Shown: positions 54,887 through 63,889 of the stretch, one piece after another | Position numbering within the stretch: the stretch's first letter is position 1 | Layout: every line of letters begins with the position of its first letter | Origin: Nesterenkonia halotolerans | GTDB taxonomy: Bacteria > Actinomycetota > Actinomycetes > Actinomycetales > Micrococcaceae | Direction of reading: 5' to 3' | Assembly (NCBI RefSeq): GCF_014874065.1 | Contig: NZ_JADBEE010000001.1 | Span: forward strand, 806,001-870,000 | DNA length: 64,000 nt | Notes under the pieces: model-generated | Seen by the model: the letters and a program-made list of their open reading frames with translations, nothing else | Database searches by the model: none | What the model was told of the DNA's origin: nothing | Translations under genes and position numbers: made by a program

Positions 54887-55519
54887 ATGATGAACTCCCG
54901 CTGGAACAACTCCTCCGCCCTGCTCTCGGTCGCCGCCATCTCAGCTCTCGCTTTGAGCTCCTGCGCCTCCGAGGACATGGAGTCCGAAGAGGACGAGGCG
55001 CAGCCCACCGCCACGGTCACCGAGACCGTCGAGGCGGAATCCTCCGAGACTCCCCAGAGCGACGCCACGGAAGAAGCGTCCGCAGACGCAGAGCCCACCG
55101 AGGATCCCTCCGACTCATCCGAGGCTGAGGGCGACGACGGCGTCTACCAGGCGGTGGAGGCCGTCGTGGAGGAATACCCGGACGCTGTGATCATGGACCT
55201 GGACACTGAAGGCAGTGCCTACGAGTTCACCATCTTCGAGGCAGGTTCCGAGTGGGAGCTCGACGTGGATCGCGAGAGCTTCGAGATCTCCAACACGCAG
55301 GAAGACGAGATCGACACCGATGACCAGGCCAACGCCGAGGCCGTGGAGATCGACTTCGCTGAGGCGCTGCGCACAGCTGCCGACGAGGGCGGCGGAGTCC
55401 CGGAACAGGCAGACCTTGACGAAGAGAACGGGGCCGTGACCTGGGAGATCGAGCTGGACAACGGCTCCGAGGTCCATGTGGATGTGGCCTCGGGCGATGT
55501 CGACCGGGTGGACAACTGA
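54887..55519 (+). CDS. Acidic PepSY-domain lipoprotein
   Basis: A 210-residue lipoprotein: signal ending ALSSC (C26), then about 60 residues of Glu/Ser/Thr/Asp-rich linker, then two PepSY-like units (GVYQAVEAVVEEYPDAVIMDLDTEG and FAEALRTAADEGGGVPEQADLDEENGAVTWEIEL). PepSY domains often inhibit or chaperone secreted proteases. Overall charge is strongly negative. TATAAC near 54840 may be the -10; the ATG at 54890 is an equally possible start. It does not belong to the EssC-like gene's frame. Confidence 0.82.
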   Translation: MMNSRWNNSSALLSVAAISALALSSCASEDMESEEDEAQPTATVTETVEAESSETPQSDATEEASADAEPTEDPSDSSEAEGDDGVYQAVEAVVEEYPDAVIMDLDTEGSAYEFTIFEAGSEWELDVDRESFEISNTQEDEIDTDDQANAEAVEIDFAEALRTAADEGGGVPEQADLDEENGAVTWEIELDNGSEVHVDVASGDVDRVDN

Positions 55520-55521
55520 CA

Positions 55522-55547
55522 TAGACTGAGCTGAACGCGAATCAGCT
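55522..55547 (+). promoter_or_regulatory. MarR-gene promoter with small palindrome
   Basis: TAGACT (55522-55527) is directly followed by AGCTGA-acgcgaa-TCAGCT (55529-55547). A palindrome at the transcription start is a common place for MarR autorepression. It could instead be a weak terminator for the preceding lipoprotein gene. Confidence 0.35.
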
Positions 55548-55573
55548 TTCTACGCCAGGGATGAGGTGGGGTC

Positions 55574-56086
55574 GTGACGGCCAGCAACGGCGGGCCCGCA
55601 ACTGGTAGTGACCAGCGCGGGCGCCATGACCTCACCGGACGCTCCCCCAAGGCCCGCGCCTGGCGCGCGTTCTTCGAGACCTCAGCCATCATCAGTGACC
55701 GCATGGAGAAGCGGCTGCATTCCAGCACCGGTCTGCGCCTGACCGACTACAACCTGATGCTGCTGCTCGCCGAGGCCGACAACCATCAGCTGCGCATGGG
55801 TGAACTCGCGGAGGGCATGGTCTTCTCCCCCTCACGCCTCTCCTACCAGGTCAAATCGCTGGAGAAGCGCGGCATGATCACCCGGTTCGCCGACCCCGAG
55901 GACCGGCGCGGCATGACCGCTCAGCTCACCGACGAGGGGCGAGAGGTCTTTGAACAGGCCTCTCGGCTGCACGGTCAGCACATCAAGCAGCTCTTCCACC
56001 CCGCGCTGGATGATGAGGAAGCACGCATCTTCAAGCTCATCTGCGACCAGATCAAAGCCACAGCCACCGCAGAAGACCAGGCCTAG
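55574..56086 (+). CDS. MarR-family transcriptional regulator
   Basis: A 170-residue winged-helix regulator. Helices of the dimer interface flank a core LRMGELAEGMVFSPSRLSYQVKSLEKRGMITRFADPEDRRGMTAQLTDEG, with the wing Asp-Arg-Arg-Gly typical of MarR. A 25-residue polar N-terminus precedes the fold. GTG start with GAGGTGGGG a few bases upstream. The ligand and targets are unknown; the gene lies alone between a lipoprotein gene and the convergent sseB-his operon. Confidence 0.9.
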   Translation: MTASNGGPATGSDQRGRHDLTGRSPKARAWRAFFETSAIISDRMEKRLHSSTGLRLTDYNLMLLLAEADNHQLRMGELAEGMVFSPSRLSYQVKSLEKRGMITRFADPEDRRGMTAQLTDEGREVFEQASRLHGQHIKQLFHPALDDEEARIFKLICDQIKATATAEDQA

Positions 56087-56101
56087 CCGGACCACACCCG
56101 G

Positions 56102-57076
56102 TCAGCGGACCAGCTTCACCTGAACCGAGTCGGCGCGCTCGCGCAGCAGCTCCACATCAGCCAGTGCCGCCTGCACGCTCGCCAGCGCGAGCCGGGCGTC
56201 GACGTCGTCAGCTCCGGGCACCAGCACCACGCCGATGCTCAGCTCTGGGCCGCTTCCACCCCCGGGCACCGACCGGCCATCCGCTATGACCGAGCCGACG
56301 CCATCGCCGGGCTGGACCTGCAGCTGGGCCACTCCGGGACACAGGTCCAGGATTCCGCCGAGCGCCTCTGCCAGCTCGGGATCCTGGTAGGAGGGCACCC
56401 AGCGGGCCGCTTGGGCCAGCGCCTGAAGGGCAGGGCGGCGCAGCACGAACGTGAACTCGGCACCGGGGTCCAGCACCGCGAGCTCGGCACCTTCGGCCAG
56501 CGCGGCCAGCATGATGCGTTCCGCCTCGGCGGCCACCGGTCGTGCCTGACCATGCCACGCGGTGAGCGCCTCGACGGAGGTGAACACCGGCATGGTCTGC
56601 CGTCCGTCGCGGCTGGTGATGCTGATCAAGGTGATATCGGCCTGCTTGTCCCCCACCGATCCGCTGCTCGGACCTGTGTGGGGGTCAGACGCAGGAGCCT
56701 CAGCTTCTTCGGCCAGCTCGGCAAGCACCGGGACGAAGAGCCGCTGCCCCGACAGGGCGTTGACGAACCCAGCCTCGTCCAACCCTCCGGCCAGCAGACG
56801 CTCACGGGCCTCGCGGACCGCCGGGGAGGCCAGGCCGTCGTCGCCGTCGAAGGTGTGCAGCGGGTTGCCCTCACCCGAGAGGTCACGATCCTCCCAGGCG
56901 ACACCGGCGGAGTCCGCCGGACGTCCCTGGTCATCCCGGGCCTGACGCTGCAACAGGGCGGCGATGTGACCGGGAAGGTCCTTGCCCGCGTCGGCCCGGG
57001 AGTCTGCAGGGTCACCGACAGGGCTTCCGCCGGGGGTGCTGCTAAGGGCGTCGCGGGGGGTTTCGCGCTGGCTCAT
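56102..57076 (-). CDS. SseB family protein
   Basis: A 324-residue protein with an SseB N-terminal-like domain in the middle ([32 protein letters not shown] and [26 protein letters not shown]). The first 85 residues are Asp/Pro-rich and probably disordered. Its ATG overlaps the stop of priA by four bases, so it is the last gene of the his operon here, an association also seen in other Micrococcales. Molecular function is unknown. Confidence 0.8.
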   Translation of the reverse strand: MSQRETPRDALSSTPGGSPVGDPADSRADAGKDLPGHIAALLQRQARDDQGRPADSAGVAWEDRDLSGEGNPLHTFDGDDGLASPAVREARERLLAGGLDEAGFVNALSGQRLFVPVLAELAEEAEAPASDPHTGPSSGSVGDKQADITLISITSRDGRQTMPVFTSVEALTAWHGQARPVAAEAERIMLAALAEGAELAVLDPGAEFTFVLRRPALQALAQAARWVPSYQDPELAEALGGILDLCPGVAQLQVQPGDGVGSVIADGRSVPGGGSGPELSIGVVLVPGADDVDARLALASVQAALADVELLRERADSVQVKLVR

Positions 57077-57831
57077 GCGGAGGCTGCGGCCACCTTCAGG
57101 GCGTCAGGGAACTCGAACTTCCCGGCGTAGAGCGCCTTGCCCATGATGGCACCCTCCACCCCGAGGGAGACCATCTTGGCCAGCGCCTCGATGTCGTCCA
57201 GGGAGGAGATGCCGCCCGAGGCCACCACAGGCTTCTTGGTCTTGGCGCACACCTGAGCGAGCAGCTCGGTGTTGGGGCCGCGCAGGGTGCCGTCCTTGGT
57301 GACATCGGTGACCACGTAGCGCGGGCAGCCGGCGTCCTCCAGGCGCTGCAGGACCTCCCAGATGTTGCCGCCCTCGCGCGTCCAGCCGCGCGCGGCGAGG
57401 GTCTCGCCGCGCACGTCCAGGCCCACGGCGATCGCGTCGCCGTGGCGCTCGATCGCGCGCGCGGTCCATTCCGGGTCCTCCAGGGCGGCGGTGCCCAGGT
57501 TCACCCGGGTGGCGCCGAGCTCGAGGGCGCGGTCCAGCGACTCGTCGTCGCGGATGCCGCCGGAGAGCTCGATCTTCACACCGAGCTCGTTGACGACCCG
57601 GGCCATGATGTCGCGATTGTCTCCACGGCCGAACGCGGCGTCGAGGTCCACTAGGTGGATCCACTCGGCGCCCTGCTGCTGCCAGTTCAGCGCCGCCTCC
57701 AGCGGGTCGCCGTAGCCGGTCTCCGAGCCGGCCTCACCCTGCACCAGGCGGACGGCCTGACCATCGGCGACGTCGACGGCGGGCAGGAGCTCCAGCGCGG
57801 GAACGGCTGAGGAGGAGGGGGCGTCAGTCAT
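57073..57831 (-). CDS. priA: Phosphoribosyl isomerase A (HisA/PriA)
   Basis: A 252-residue (beta/alpha)8 isomerase converting ProFAR to PRFAR in histidine synthesis. Catalytic Asp20 is in [18 protein letters not shown] and the second Asp in [19 protein letters not shown] and the phosphate loop at the C-terminus are present. The [12 protein letters not shown] loop is typical of PriA, the actinobacterial dual enzyme that also isomerises phosphoribosyl anthranilate for tryptophan; dual activity is inferred. The ATG at 57831 is preferred to a 22-codon extension that lacks the fold. Confidence 0.93.
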   Translation of the reverse strand: MTDAPSSSAVPALELLPAVDVADGQAVRLVQGEAGSETGYGDPLEAALNWQQQGAEWIHLVDLDAAFGRGDNRDIMARVVNELGVKIELSGGIRDDESLDRALELGATRVNLGTAALEDPEWTARAIERHGDAIAVGLDVRGETLAARGWTREGGNIWEVLQRLEDAGCPRYVVTDVTKDGTLRGPNTELLAQVCAKTKKPVVASGGISSLDDIEALAKMVSLGVEGAIMGKALYAGKFEFPDALKVAAASA

Positions 57832-57907
57832 GAATCTGCTTTCGGCTGGTGTGTCGGTGTGGTCAGGTGCTCGAGCAGGCGCGCCGAGCGGGGGCACGCC
57901 GAAAGGG

Positions 57908-58549
57908 TCAGAGGCTCAGGATCCAGTTGCGCAGCAGCTGCATCCCGGCGTCCCCGGACTTCTCCGGGTGGAACTGGGTGGCCGAGAGCGGCCCGTTCTC
58001 CACCGCGGCGATGAAGTCGGCGCCGTGGTGGCTCCAGGTCACCTTCGGTGGGTTCATCGATTCGATGCTCTGATCGAAGTCCCAGGACTGCACCGCATAG
58101 GAGTGCACGAAGTAGAATCGCTCATCCTGGAGTCCCTCGAAGAGCACGCTGTCCTGCGGCGGGCGCACGGTGTTCCAGCCCATGTGCGGGACCACCGCGT
58201 CCTCGGGCAGGGCGGTGACCTCTCCGGGCCACTCCCCCAGTCCTTCGGCGGGGATGCCGTGTTCCACCCCGCGTTCGAACATGACCTGGTGACCCACGCA
58301 GATGCCCAGCACAGGACGCGACCCGGCGATCCGCCGGCCGATCCAGCGGGGCCCGTCGATCTCCCGCAGGGCAGACATCACGGCCGCGAAGGCACCGACC
58401 CCGGGCACCACCAGCCCGGAGGCGTTGAGCACGGCGTCGGTGTCACGGGTCAGCGTCACGTCCGCGCCGGCACGTTCGAGCGCCCGGACCGCGGAGTGGA
58501 TGTTGCCCGAGCCGTAGTCCAGGACGACGACGTCTGGCCTGCCGATCAC
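57908..58549 (-). CDS. hisH: Imidazole glycerol phosphate synthase subunit HisH
   Basis: A 213-residue class I glutamine amidotransferase subunit that feeds ammonia to HisF. The nucleophile is C84 in [14 protein letters not shown], where most HisH have GxCLGMQ. His and Glu of the triad are in QFHPEKSG near the C-terminus, and the oxyanion strand is LVVPGVGAF. It overlaps hisB by four bases. hisF was not seen in this window. Confidence 0.95.
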   Translation of the reverse strand: MIGRPDVVVLDYGSGNIHSAVRALERAGADVTLTRDTDAVLNASGLVVPGVGAFAAVMSALREIDGPRWIGRRIAGSRPVLGICVGHQVMFERGVEHGIPAEGLGEWPGEVTALPEDAVVPHMGWNTVRPPQDSVLFEGLQDERFYFVHSYAVQSWDFDQSIESMNPPKVTWSHHGADFIAAVENGPLSATQFHPEKSGDAGMQLLRNWILSL

Positions 58550-59163
58550 AGAGCACCCTTGGTGGAAGGGATGTCATCGGTGCGCGGGTCGGACTCCACG
58601 GCCTGGCGCAGCGCACGGGCGAAGGCCTTGAACTGGGCTTCCACGATGTGGTGCGGGTCGCGACCGCCGAGCAGGTTCATGTGCAGGCAGATCCCGGAGT
58701 GGTAGGTGATCGCTTCGAAGACGTGGCGGGTCATGGAACCCGTGAAGTGCCCGCCGATCAGGTGGTACTGCTGTCCCTCAGGCTCACCGGAGTGCACCAG
58801 GTAGGGCCGTCCGGAGACGTCGACGACGGCGTGGGCCAGCGCCTCGTCCAGCGGGACGGTGGCGTCGCCGAAGCGGCGGATGCCACGCTTGTCGCCCAGC
58901 GCGGTGCGCAGCACCTCGCCGAGCACGATCGCGGTGTCCTCCACGGTGTGGTGCACATCGATGTGGGTGTCGCCGGAGGCCTCGATGTCCAGGTCGATCA
59001 GGGAGTGCTTGGACAGCGCGGTGAGCATGTGGTCGTAGAACGGCACGCCAGTGCTGATCGTGGAGGCGCCGGTGCCGTCCAGGTCCATGCGGACCTTGAC
59101 GCTGGACTCGCTGGTGACTCGTTCCATCTGGGCGATGCGCCCAGAGATCAGTTCTGCTCCCAT
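58546..59163 (-). CDS. hisB: Imidazoleglycerol-phosphate dehydratase
   Basis: A 205-residue Mn-dependent dehydratase (monofunctional, without the phosphatase domain; HisN at 31 kb supplies that step). Metal-binding repeats [28 protein letters not shown] and [39 protein letters not shown] are intact. AGGAG lies two bases before the chosen ATG, which is tight, so an ATG 12 codons later (MERVTSESS) may be the true start. Confidence 0.95.
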   Translation of the reverse strand: MGAELISGRIAQMERVTSESSVKVRMDLDGTGASTISTGVPFYDHMLTALSKHSLIDLDIEASGDTHIDVHHTVEDTAIVLGEVLRTALGDKRGIRRFGDATVPLDEALAHAVVDVSGRPYLVHSGEPEGQQYHLIGGHFTGSMTRHVFEAITYHSGICLHMNLLGGRDPHHIVEAQFKAFARALRQAVESDPRTDDIPSTKGAL

Positions 59164-59202
59164 AGCTCCTGCTCGGTGGTGGGGGTACGCCGACGCCCTA
59201 TT

Positions 59203-60342
59203 CTACGCGGTGGCGCTGGTGATGAACCGCCGCAGCGAGACGAGGAACTCGGAGGTCTCCGACTCGGTACCCGCGGTGACCCGCAGGTGTCCTGGGATGC
59301 CGACGTCGCGGATCAGGATGCCGTCCTCCAACAGGTGCTGCCAGGCTGCCTTCTCATCGTGAAGTCCGCCGAAGAAGACGAAGTTCGCGTCCGAAGGGGC
59401 TGGGTGCAGACCCATCTCCTTAAGGGAGGCCACGATGCGGTCCCGCTGCTCCTTGATCCGCTCTACATTCGCCATCAGGGTGGCCGAGTGGTCCAGCGCG
59501 GCGACAGCGGTTGCCTGAGTCACCGCAGAGAGGTGGTACGGCAGCCGGACCAGGCGCATGGCGTCGGTGACCTCGGGTGCGGCAGCCAGGTAGCCCAGTC
59601 GACCTCCGGCCAGGGCGAAGGCCTTACTCATGGTCCGCGAGACGATGAGCCGCTCCCGGCCAGGCAGCAGCGCCAGCGCGGAGCCGGTGCCCGCCTGGCG
59701 GAACTCGCCGTACGCCTCGTCGACCACGACCATGGTCTCGGACTCCGTGGCCGCCTCATAGGCGGCTTCCACGGTCTCCAGGCTCAGTGCTGTGCCGGTG
59801 GGATTGTTCGGCGAGCAGAGGATCACCACGTTCGGCCGGTGTTCGCGGATCTGTGCGGCGACATCCTCGGGAGTCTGGGTGAAGTCCGCTCTGCGAGTCC
59901 CGGCGATGTACTCGCTGTAGGTCCCGCGGGCGTAGAGCGGGTACATGGAATAGGTCGGGGGGAAGGACAACACGGACCGTCCCGGCCCCGCGAAGGCCTG
60001 CAGGATGTGCTGCATGATCTCGTTGGAGCCGTTCGCGGCCCAGATGTGCTCCGCAGTCAGAACCGCGGGTTCGCCCTCGGCCGCGAGGTCCCGGTTCAGG
60101 TAGTCGGCGAGCTTCTCACGCAGTGTGGAGAACTCGCGGTCGGGGTACCTGTTGAGCCGGGCCGCCGCGCTGCGCACTTCCTTGGCGATCGCGTCCACCA
60201 CGTCCGCTGGGACGTCATAGGTGGTCTCGTTGACGTTGAGCATGGCCTTCACGGCCAGCTGGGGGGCTCCGTAGGGCTCTTGGCCCTGGAGCTCCTCTCG
60301 CAGCGGGAGGCGGGACAGATTCCTGGAGCGGGGTGAAGTCAC
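59203..60342 (-). CDS. hisC: Histidinol-phosphate aminotransferase
   Basis: A 379-residue fold-type I PLP enzyme. Motifs: LNVNETTYDVP, the cofactor region ANGSNEIMQHILQAF, CSPNNPTGTALS, VVDEAYGEF and the PLP Lys in SRTMSKAFALAGGRLGYL. First gene of hisC-hisB-hisH-priA-sseB. The GTG start lies six bases after TAGACT on the minus strand, so the operon mRNA is leaderless at this end. Confidence 0.95.
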   Translation of the reverse strand: MTSPRSRNLSRLPLREELQGQEPYGAPQLAVKAMLNVNETTYDVPADVVDAIAKEVRSAAARLNRYPDREFSTLREKLADYLNRDLAAEGEPAVLTAEHIWAANGSNEIMQHILQAFAGPGRSVLSFPPTYSMYPLYARGTYSEYIAGTRRADFTQTPEDVAAQIREHRPNVVILCSPNNPTGTALSLETVEAAYEAATESETMVVVDEAYGEFRQAGTGSALALLPGRERLIVSRTMSKAFALAGGRLGYLAAAPEVTDAMRLVRLPYHLSAVTQATAVAALDHSATLMANVERIKEQRDRIVASLKEMGLHPAPSDANFVFFGGLHDEKAAWQHLLEDGILIRDVGIPGHLRVTAGTESETSEFLVSLRRFITSATA

Positions 60343-60348
60343 CGCCCT

Positions 60349-60354
60349 AGTCTA
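60349..60354 (-). promoter_or_regulatory. -10 element of the his operon (leaderless)
   Basis: TAGACT on the minus strand is followed by AGGGCG and the GTG of hisC, giving a leaderless start for hisCBH-priA-sseB. Confidence 0.6.
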
Positions 60355-60393
60355 GTCACGAGCGGTGACAGGCCCGCGGGGACTGACGCTGGG

Positions 60394-60822
60394 TCAGTCC
60401 ACCGGGATGAAGAGCTCCTGGCCCGGTGTGAGCTCCGAGGAGCTGAGGTCATTGAGCTCGGCGATCTGTCCGATCAGTACCTGGGTGCGCTCCTCGGACT
60501 CCACTGCGTTGGCCACGCTCCAGAGCGTGTCCCCTGCACCGACGGTGATGACCTGGGCGTCGACGCCGGGAGCCCCAGCTGAGGAGGCCTGGGCCTGGTT
60601 CAGCAGCGACGTGGCCAGCATCATGGCGCCCAGGATCAGGAAGGCCAGTGCCGCCAGAGTGGGAAGACCGAGAAGCAGGAACCGTCCGCGGCGGGTGAGG
60701 TGCAGGGCGCCGGCTGAAGAGGCGTGGCTGTGTGGTTCAGTGACGCGATCCGCGGCGATGGACGCTGCGGGGACGCTGGGCGCGGTGACAACAGGTGCAA
60801 GAGCAAGCTGTGCTGTACGCAT
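60394..60822 (-). CDS. LysM-domain membrane protein, probable SOS cell-division inhibitor
   Basis: A 142-residue protein: a cytosolic stretch of 45 residues, one transmembrane helix (FLLLGLPTLAALAFLILGAMMLA, about 49-71), and an external LysM domain (ITVGAGDTLWSVANAV through LTPGQELFIP). Divergence from lexA and a LexA-type box 18 bases upstream match DivS of Corynebacterium, Rv2719c of Mycobacterium and YneA of Bacillus, which delay division after DNA damage. That function is inferred from context. GAAAGG precedes the ATG by about 12 bases. Confidence 0.85.
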   Translation of the reverse strand: MRTAQLALAPVVTAPSVPAASIAADRVTEPHSHASSAGALHLTRRGRFLLLGLPTLAALAFLILGAMMLATSLLNQAQASSAGAPGVDAQVITVGAGDTLWSVANAVESEERTQVLIGQIAELNDLSSSELTPGQELFIPVD

Positions 60823-60839
60823 GGGGAAGAACCTTTCAA

Positions 60840-60855
60840 TCGAACGTGTGTTCTA
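60840..60855. promoter_or_regulatory. Putative SOS (LexA) box of the LysM gene
   Basis: TCGAACGTGTGTTCTA matches the actinobacterial SOS consensus TCGAAC-N4-GTTCGA at all but one of the 12 fixed positions. It lies between the likely promoter and the ATG of the LysM protein. Confidence 0.75.
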
Positions 60856-60943
60856 TTTCTAGCACATAGTTTCGAAGCTTGGCCAGACTCGCCGCGGAAT
60901 CAATGGAATATCTCTACGGTTTCGCGTAACCTGAGCGCCAAGT

Positions 60944-60959
60944 TCGAAGTGATCTTCGA
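60944..60959. promoter_or_regulatory. Possible LexA autoregulatory site
   Basis: TCGAAGTGATCTTCGA, 70 bases before lexA, is a perfect 6-bp inverted repeat that differs from the consensus SOS box by one symmetrical change in each half (G for C and C for G). It may be a low-affinity autoregulatory site. Confidence 0.5.
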
Positions 60960-61028
60960 TCCGAATCTCACCGTGAACAGTCCATCAGCAGGGTCTGACA
61001 CGGACGGCGACGCAACCAGGAGGCGGCA

Positions 61029-61748
61029 ATGGCGCAGGACACCAAAGGCACATCGGCGGCGCCGCGACTGACGGATCGGCAGCGTCAGATCGTCGACGTC
61101 ATCCAGGCGTCTCTCGCGGAGCGCAGCTACCCGCCGTCGATGCGTGAGATCGGTGACTCCTGCGGCCTGGCCTCGCTCTCCTCGGTGACTCACCAGCTGG
61201 CGCGTCTCCAGGAGCTGGGGTACCTGATGCGGGTGCCCGGGCGCCCCCGGGCCATGGAGGTGCTGCGGGACTCCACGGGCAAGCTGCTGCTGAGCGAGCC
61301 CACCCCAGAGGCAGAGCACCCGTCCGAGGACACCGTGGTCGACCTGCAGGGGTATCGCGTGCAGTCGGACAGCCGAATCTCAGAGATCCCCATGGTCGGA
61401 CAGATCGCCGCAGGTGGGCCGATCCTCGCGGATCAGCAGGTCGAAGACATCATGCCGCTGCCGCGCCAGCTCACCGGCGAGGGCGAGCTCTTCATGCTCC
61501 AGGTCCGCGGTGACTCGATGATCGAGGCCGGCATCTTCGAGGGCGACTGGGTCGTGGTGCGGCGTCAGAACACCGCAGAGAACGGTGACATCGTGGCTGC
61601 GCTGCTGGAGGACGAGGCCACGGTGAAGACGCTCAAGCGCCGCGATGGCCATGTCTGGCTGCTGCCGCAGAACCGCCAGTACGAGCCCATCCTCGGCGAC
61701 GAGTCCACCATCATGGGCAAAGTCGTCACCGTGCTACGCAGCCTTTGA
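61029..61748 (+). CDS. lexA: SOS-response repressor LexA
   Basis: A 239-residue repressor/protease. The N-terminal winged helix ([35 protein letters not shown]) reads the operator. Autocleavage would occur at A128-G129 in QIAAGG, with catalytic S163 (GDSMIEAG) and K200 (TVKTLK). AGGAGG lies four bases before the ATG. An inserted acidic segment (about 85-105) lengthens the hinge, as usual in actinobacteria. It controls the divergent LysM gene and probably itself. Confidence 0.96.
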   Translation: MAQDTKGTSAAPRLTDRQRQIVDVIQASLAERSYPPSMREIGDSCGLASLSSVTHQLARLQELGYLMRVPGRPRAMEVLRDSTGKLLLSEPTPEAEHPSEDTVVDLQGYRVQSDSRISEIPMVGQIAAGGPILADQQVEDIMPLPRQLTGEGELFMLQVRGDSMIEAGIFEGDWVVVRRQNTAENGDIVAALLEDEATVKTLKRRDGHVWLLPQNRQYEPILGDESTIMGKVVTVLRSL

Positions 61749-61774
61749 GTCGCAGCCTCTGAGCGAGGTCTCCC

Positions 61775-63055
61775 CTACCCGCTGCGCGGGACCACCACGG
61801 ACGCGTCCCCGGTGGACGAGGGCGGCTGCTCCCGGAGGTCCCGGTCCGTCATCACGTCGAGGATTCCCGACCACCGGTCGGCAATGGTCTCCTCGCTGAG
61901 TTCAACCTCGGCGGGAACGTCCTCCTCAGCGAGTTCACGCAGCGGCCAGATCCCCCGGTGTGGCTCCTCGTCGGTCGGGCCCCTGTCGACGGTCACCGGC
62001 AGCCAGTCCATGGAGCTGACCCGGGCGCCGTCGTCGTCGACCTCCACAGTGGCGTAGGCGACCGTACCGCTGGCGGCCTCTGGGGCGCAGCAGGCCTCGT
62101 CCTGGTTGGAGAGGAAGTTCCCCATGGACCACACCAGCCACATGCCCTCCTCCGCCGGGCCTCCGTCGAGGCGTTCCACCGGCTGGGGCGTGTGTGGGTG
62201 GCTGCCGAAGACCGCGTCGATCTCGCCCCCGACCGCGAGCTGCTCACCGTAGTCCCGCTGCGCTTCCGCGGGCGCGTCGGTGTACTCCTCACCCCAGTGC
62301 ACCGAGGCGACGACGACGTCGGCACCCTCCTCACGCGCTCGGGCCGCCTGCGTGGTGAGCTCCTCGGGGCCGACATCGGAGACTCGCCACGGCTCATCCT
62401 CCGGAGGTGGGTACCCCTGGTTGTGGAGCATCGTCGTGGCCAGATGCGCCACGGTCACCTCCCTGCCACCACGTTCCAGCCTGTAGAGCTGGGGCTGGGC
62501 AGCTTCGGCCGGGGTGCGCGCAGTGCCTGCATGTCCGAGTCCGGCCTCGTCGAGGACCTCGAGCGTGCGTTCCTGACCGTCCGTCCCCTGGTCGAAGGAA
62601 TGGTTGTTCGCGGTGGAGCAGCCGTCGAATCCGACCTCAGCGAGATCGGCGGCGATCTCTGCCGGGGCGGCGAAGACCGGGTATCCGACCGGGTCCACGC
62701 CTCGCGGTGCGATCGGCACCTCCAGTCCGCACAGCGCAAGATCGGCACCGTCGATGAGATCTTCGACTCCGCTCATCAGCGGCGCGAACGAGTAGTCCTG
62801 CCCATCGGCGAGCTCAGCGGCCTCGTCGAGGATGTTGTCATGGAGGAGCACGTCGCCGGTGGCCGCGATGGTGAACTGATCGGACGCGGATTCTCCAGGC
62901 GCCGGCTCTTCGGCCGCTGACAGTTCGTCCGCGGCGTCGTCGCCGTTACGATTGCCGCCGTCGGCGTTGGCGCAGCCGGAGAGTGCGAGCGCCGCTGCCA
63001 GCACCCAGCTGAGGAACACGGGGACCGAGCCCCTGGCGCTCTGTGCATCCGCCAT
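61775..63055 (-). CDS. CapA-family lipoprotein (metallophosphatase fold)
   Basis: A 426-residue lipoprotein with a signal ending ALSGC (C28) and a short acidic linker. The PGA_cap domain has GDVLLHD, NNHSFDQG, SVHWGEEY and GSHPHTPQP metal-binding motifs of calcineurin-like enzymes. CapA proteins take part in poly-gamma-glutamate or other cell-surface polymer handling. No capB/capC genes are nearby, so a capsule pathway is not supported here. Divergent from the carboxypeptidase gene by 18 bases. Unusual Cys pair in DEACCAPEA. Confidence 0.88.
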   Translation of the reverse strand: MADAQSARGSVPVFLSWVLAAALALSGCANADGGNRNGDDAADELSAAEEPAPGESASDQFTIAATGDVLLHDNILDEAAELADGQDYSFAPLMSGVEDLIDGADLALCGLEVPIAPRGVDPVGYPVFAAPAEIAADLAEVGFDGCSTANNHSFDQGTDGQERTLEVLDEAGLGHAGTARTPAEAAQPQLYRLERGGREVTVAHLATTMLHNQGYPPPEDEPWRVSDVGPEELTTQAARAREEGADVVVASVHWGEEYTDAPAEAQRDYGEQLAVGGEIDAVFGSHPHTPQPVERLDGGPAEEGMWLVWSMGNFLSNQDEACCAPEAASGTVAYATVEVDDDGARVSSMDWLPVTVDRGPTDEEPHRGIWPLRELAEEDVPAEVELSEETIADRWSGILDVMTDRDLREQPPSSTGDASVVVPRSG

Positions 63056-63073
63056 CGTCTACGATCTCCTAGC

Positions 63074-63889
63074 GTGGCTACCCGTAACGTTCTCCTGACG
63101 CGCATCCTGGCGGTGGCCGCCTGCGTGACTCTCCTGTTGATGGTATCGGGCGACGATGAATCCCCGGACGCGGGACCCCAGGAAAGCTCCACGTCAGAGG
63201 TCCCCACCGAGCTGGAACGGGAGCCCGCGCCAGCGCAGGAGAGCCCCGACTCCGTCCATGTGCTGGTGAACAAGCAGAATCCGCTGAGTCCCCGGGACTA
63301 CGCGCCCGATGACCTGCGCAACGTGGACGCGCCTCACGAGTTCGCCGACGCTCCCCTGCGCGAGGAGGCCGCCGGAGCCTATGAAGAGCTCCATGCGGCG
63401 GCGGCCGAGGAGGGGATCGATCTCTGGGCGACCACCGCGTACCGCGACGGGGACTTCCAGGAGACGCTGTATGAGCAGCGACGCCTCGAGGACGGCCCTG
63501 AGGCTGCGGACCGGGTCAGCGCGCGGCCGGGGCATTCCGAGCACCAGACCGGCCTGGCCGTGGACGTGGCCGACCTGCAGGACCGGGAGTGCTATCTGCA
63601 CCCCTGCTTCGGCGACTCTGAGCAGGGACGATGGCTGGCGGATCATGCGTATGAGTCTGGCTTCATCATCCGCTACCCGGAAGGGGCCGAGGCGATCACG
63701 GGCTTCGCCTACGAGCCCTGGCATCTTCGCTACCTCGGCACGGAGACCGCACAAGAGGTCCACGAGAGCGGACTCACTCTGGAAGAGTTCTGGGACCGGT
63801 CGCCGGCCCCGGACTATGCGGAATCCTACGAGCCCGACGACGCGGAGTCCTCCGTGCCGGACTACGCGGAGTCTTCCGCGCCGGACTAG
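63074..63889 (+). CDS. D-alanyl-D-alanine carboxypeptidase, VanY/M15B type
   Basis: A 271-residue exported zinc peptidase that trims peptidoglycan stem peptides. An N-terminal helix (ILAVAACVTLLLMVSG) serves as signal or anchor. The catalytic domain has SARPGHSEHQTGLAVDVADLQ (His and Asp zinc ligands) and EPWHLRYLG (Glu and third ligand). The C-terminal 30 residues carry repeats of PDYAES/PDDAES. The GTG lies eight bases after TACGAT (63060-63065), close to leaderless. The stop overlaps that of the convergent dinG-like gene by two bases. Confidence 0.9.
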   Translation: MATRNVLLTRILAVAACVTLLLMVSGDDESPDAGPQESSTSEVPTELEREPAPAQESPDSVHVLVNKQNPLSPRDYAPDDLRNVDAPHEFADAPLREEAAGAYEELHAAAAEEGIDLWATTAYRDGDFQETLYEQRRLEDGPEAADRVSARPGHSEHQTGLAVDVADLQDRECYLHPCFGDSEQGRWLADHAYESGFIIRYPEGAEAITGFAYEPWHLRYLGTETAQEVHESGLTLEEFWDRSPAPDYAESYEPDDAESSVPDYAESSAPD

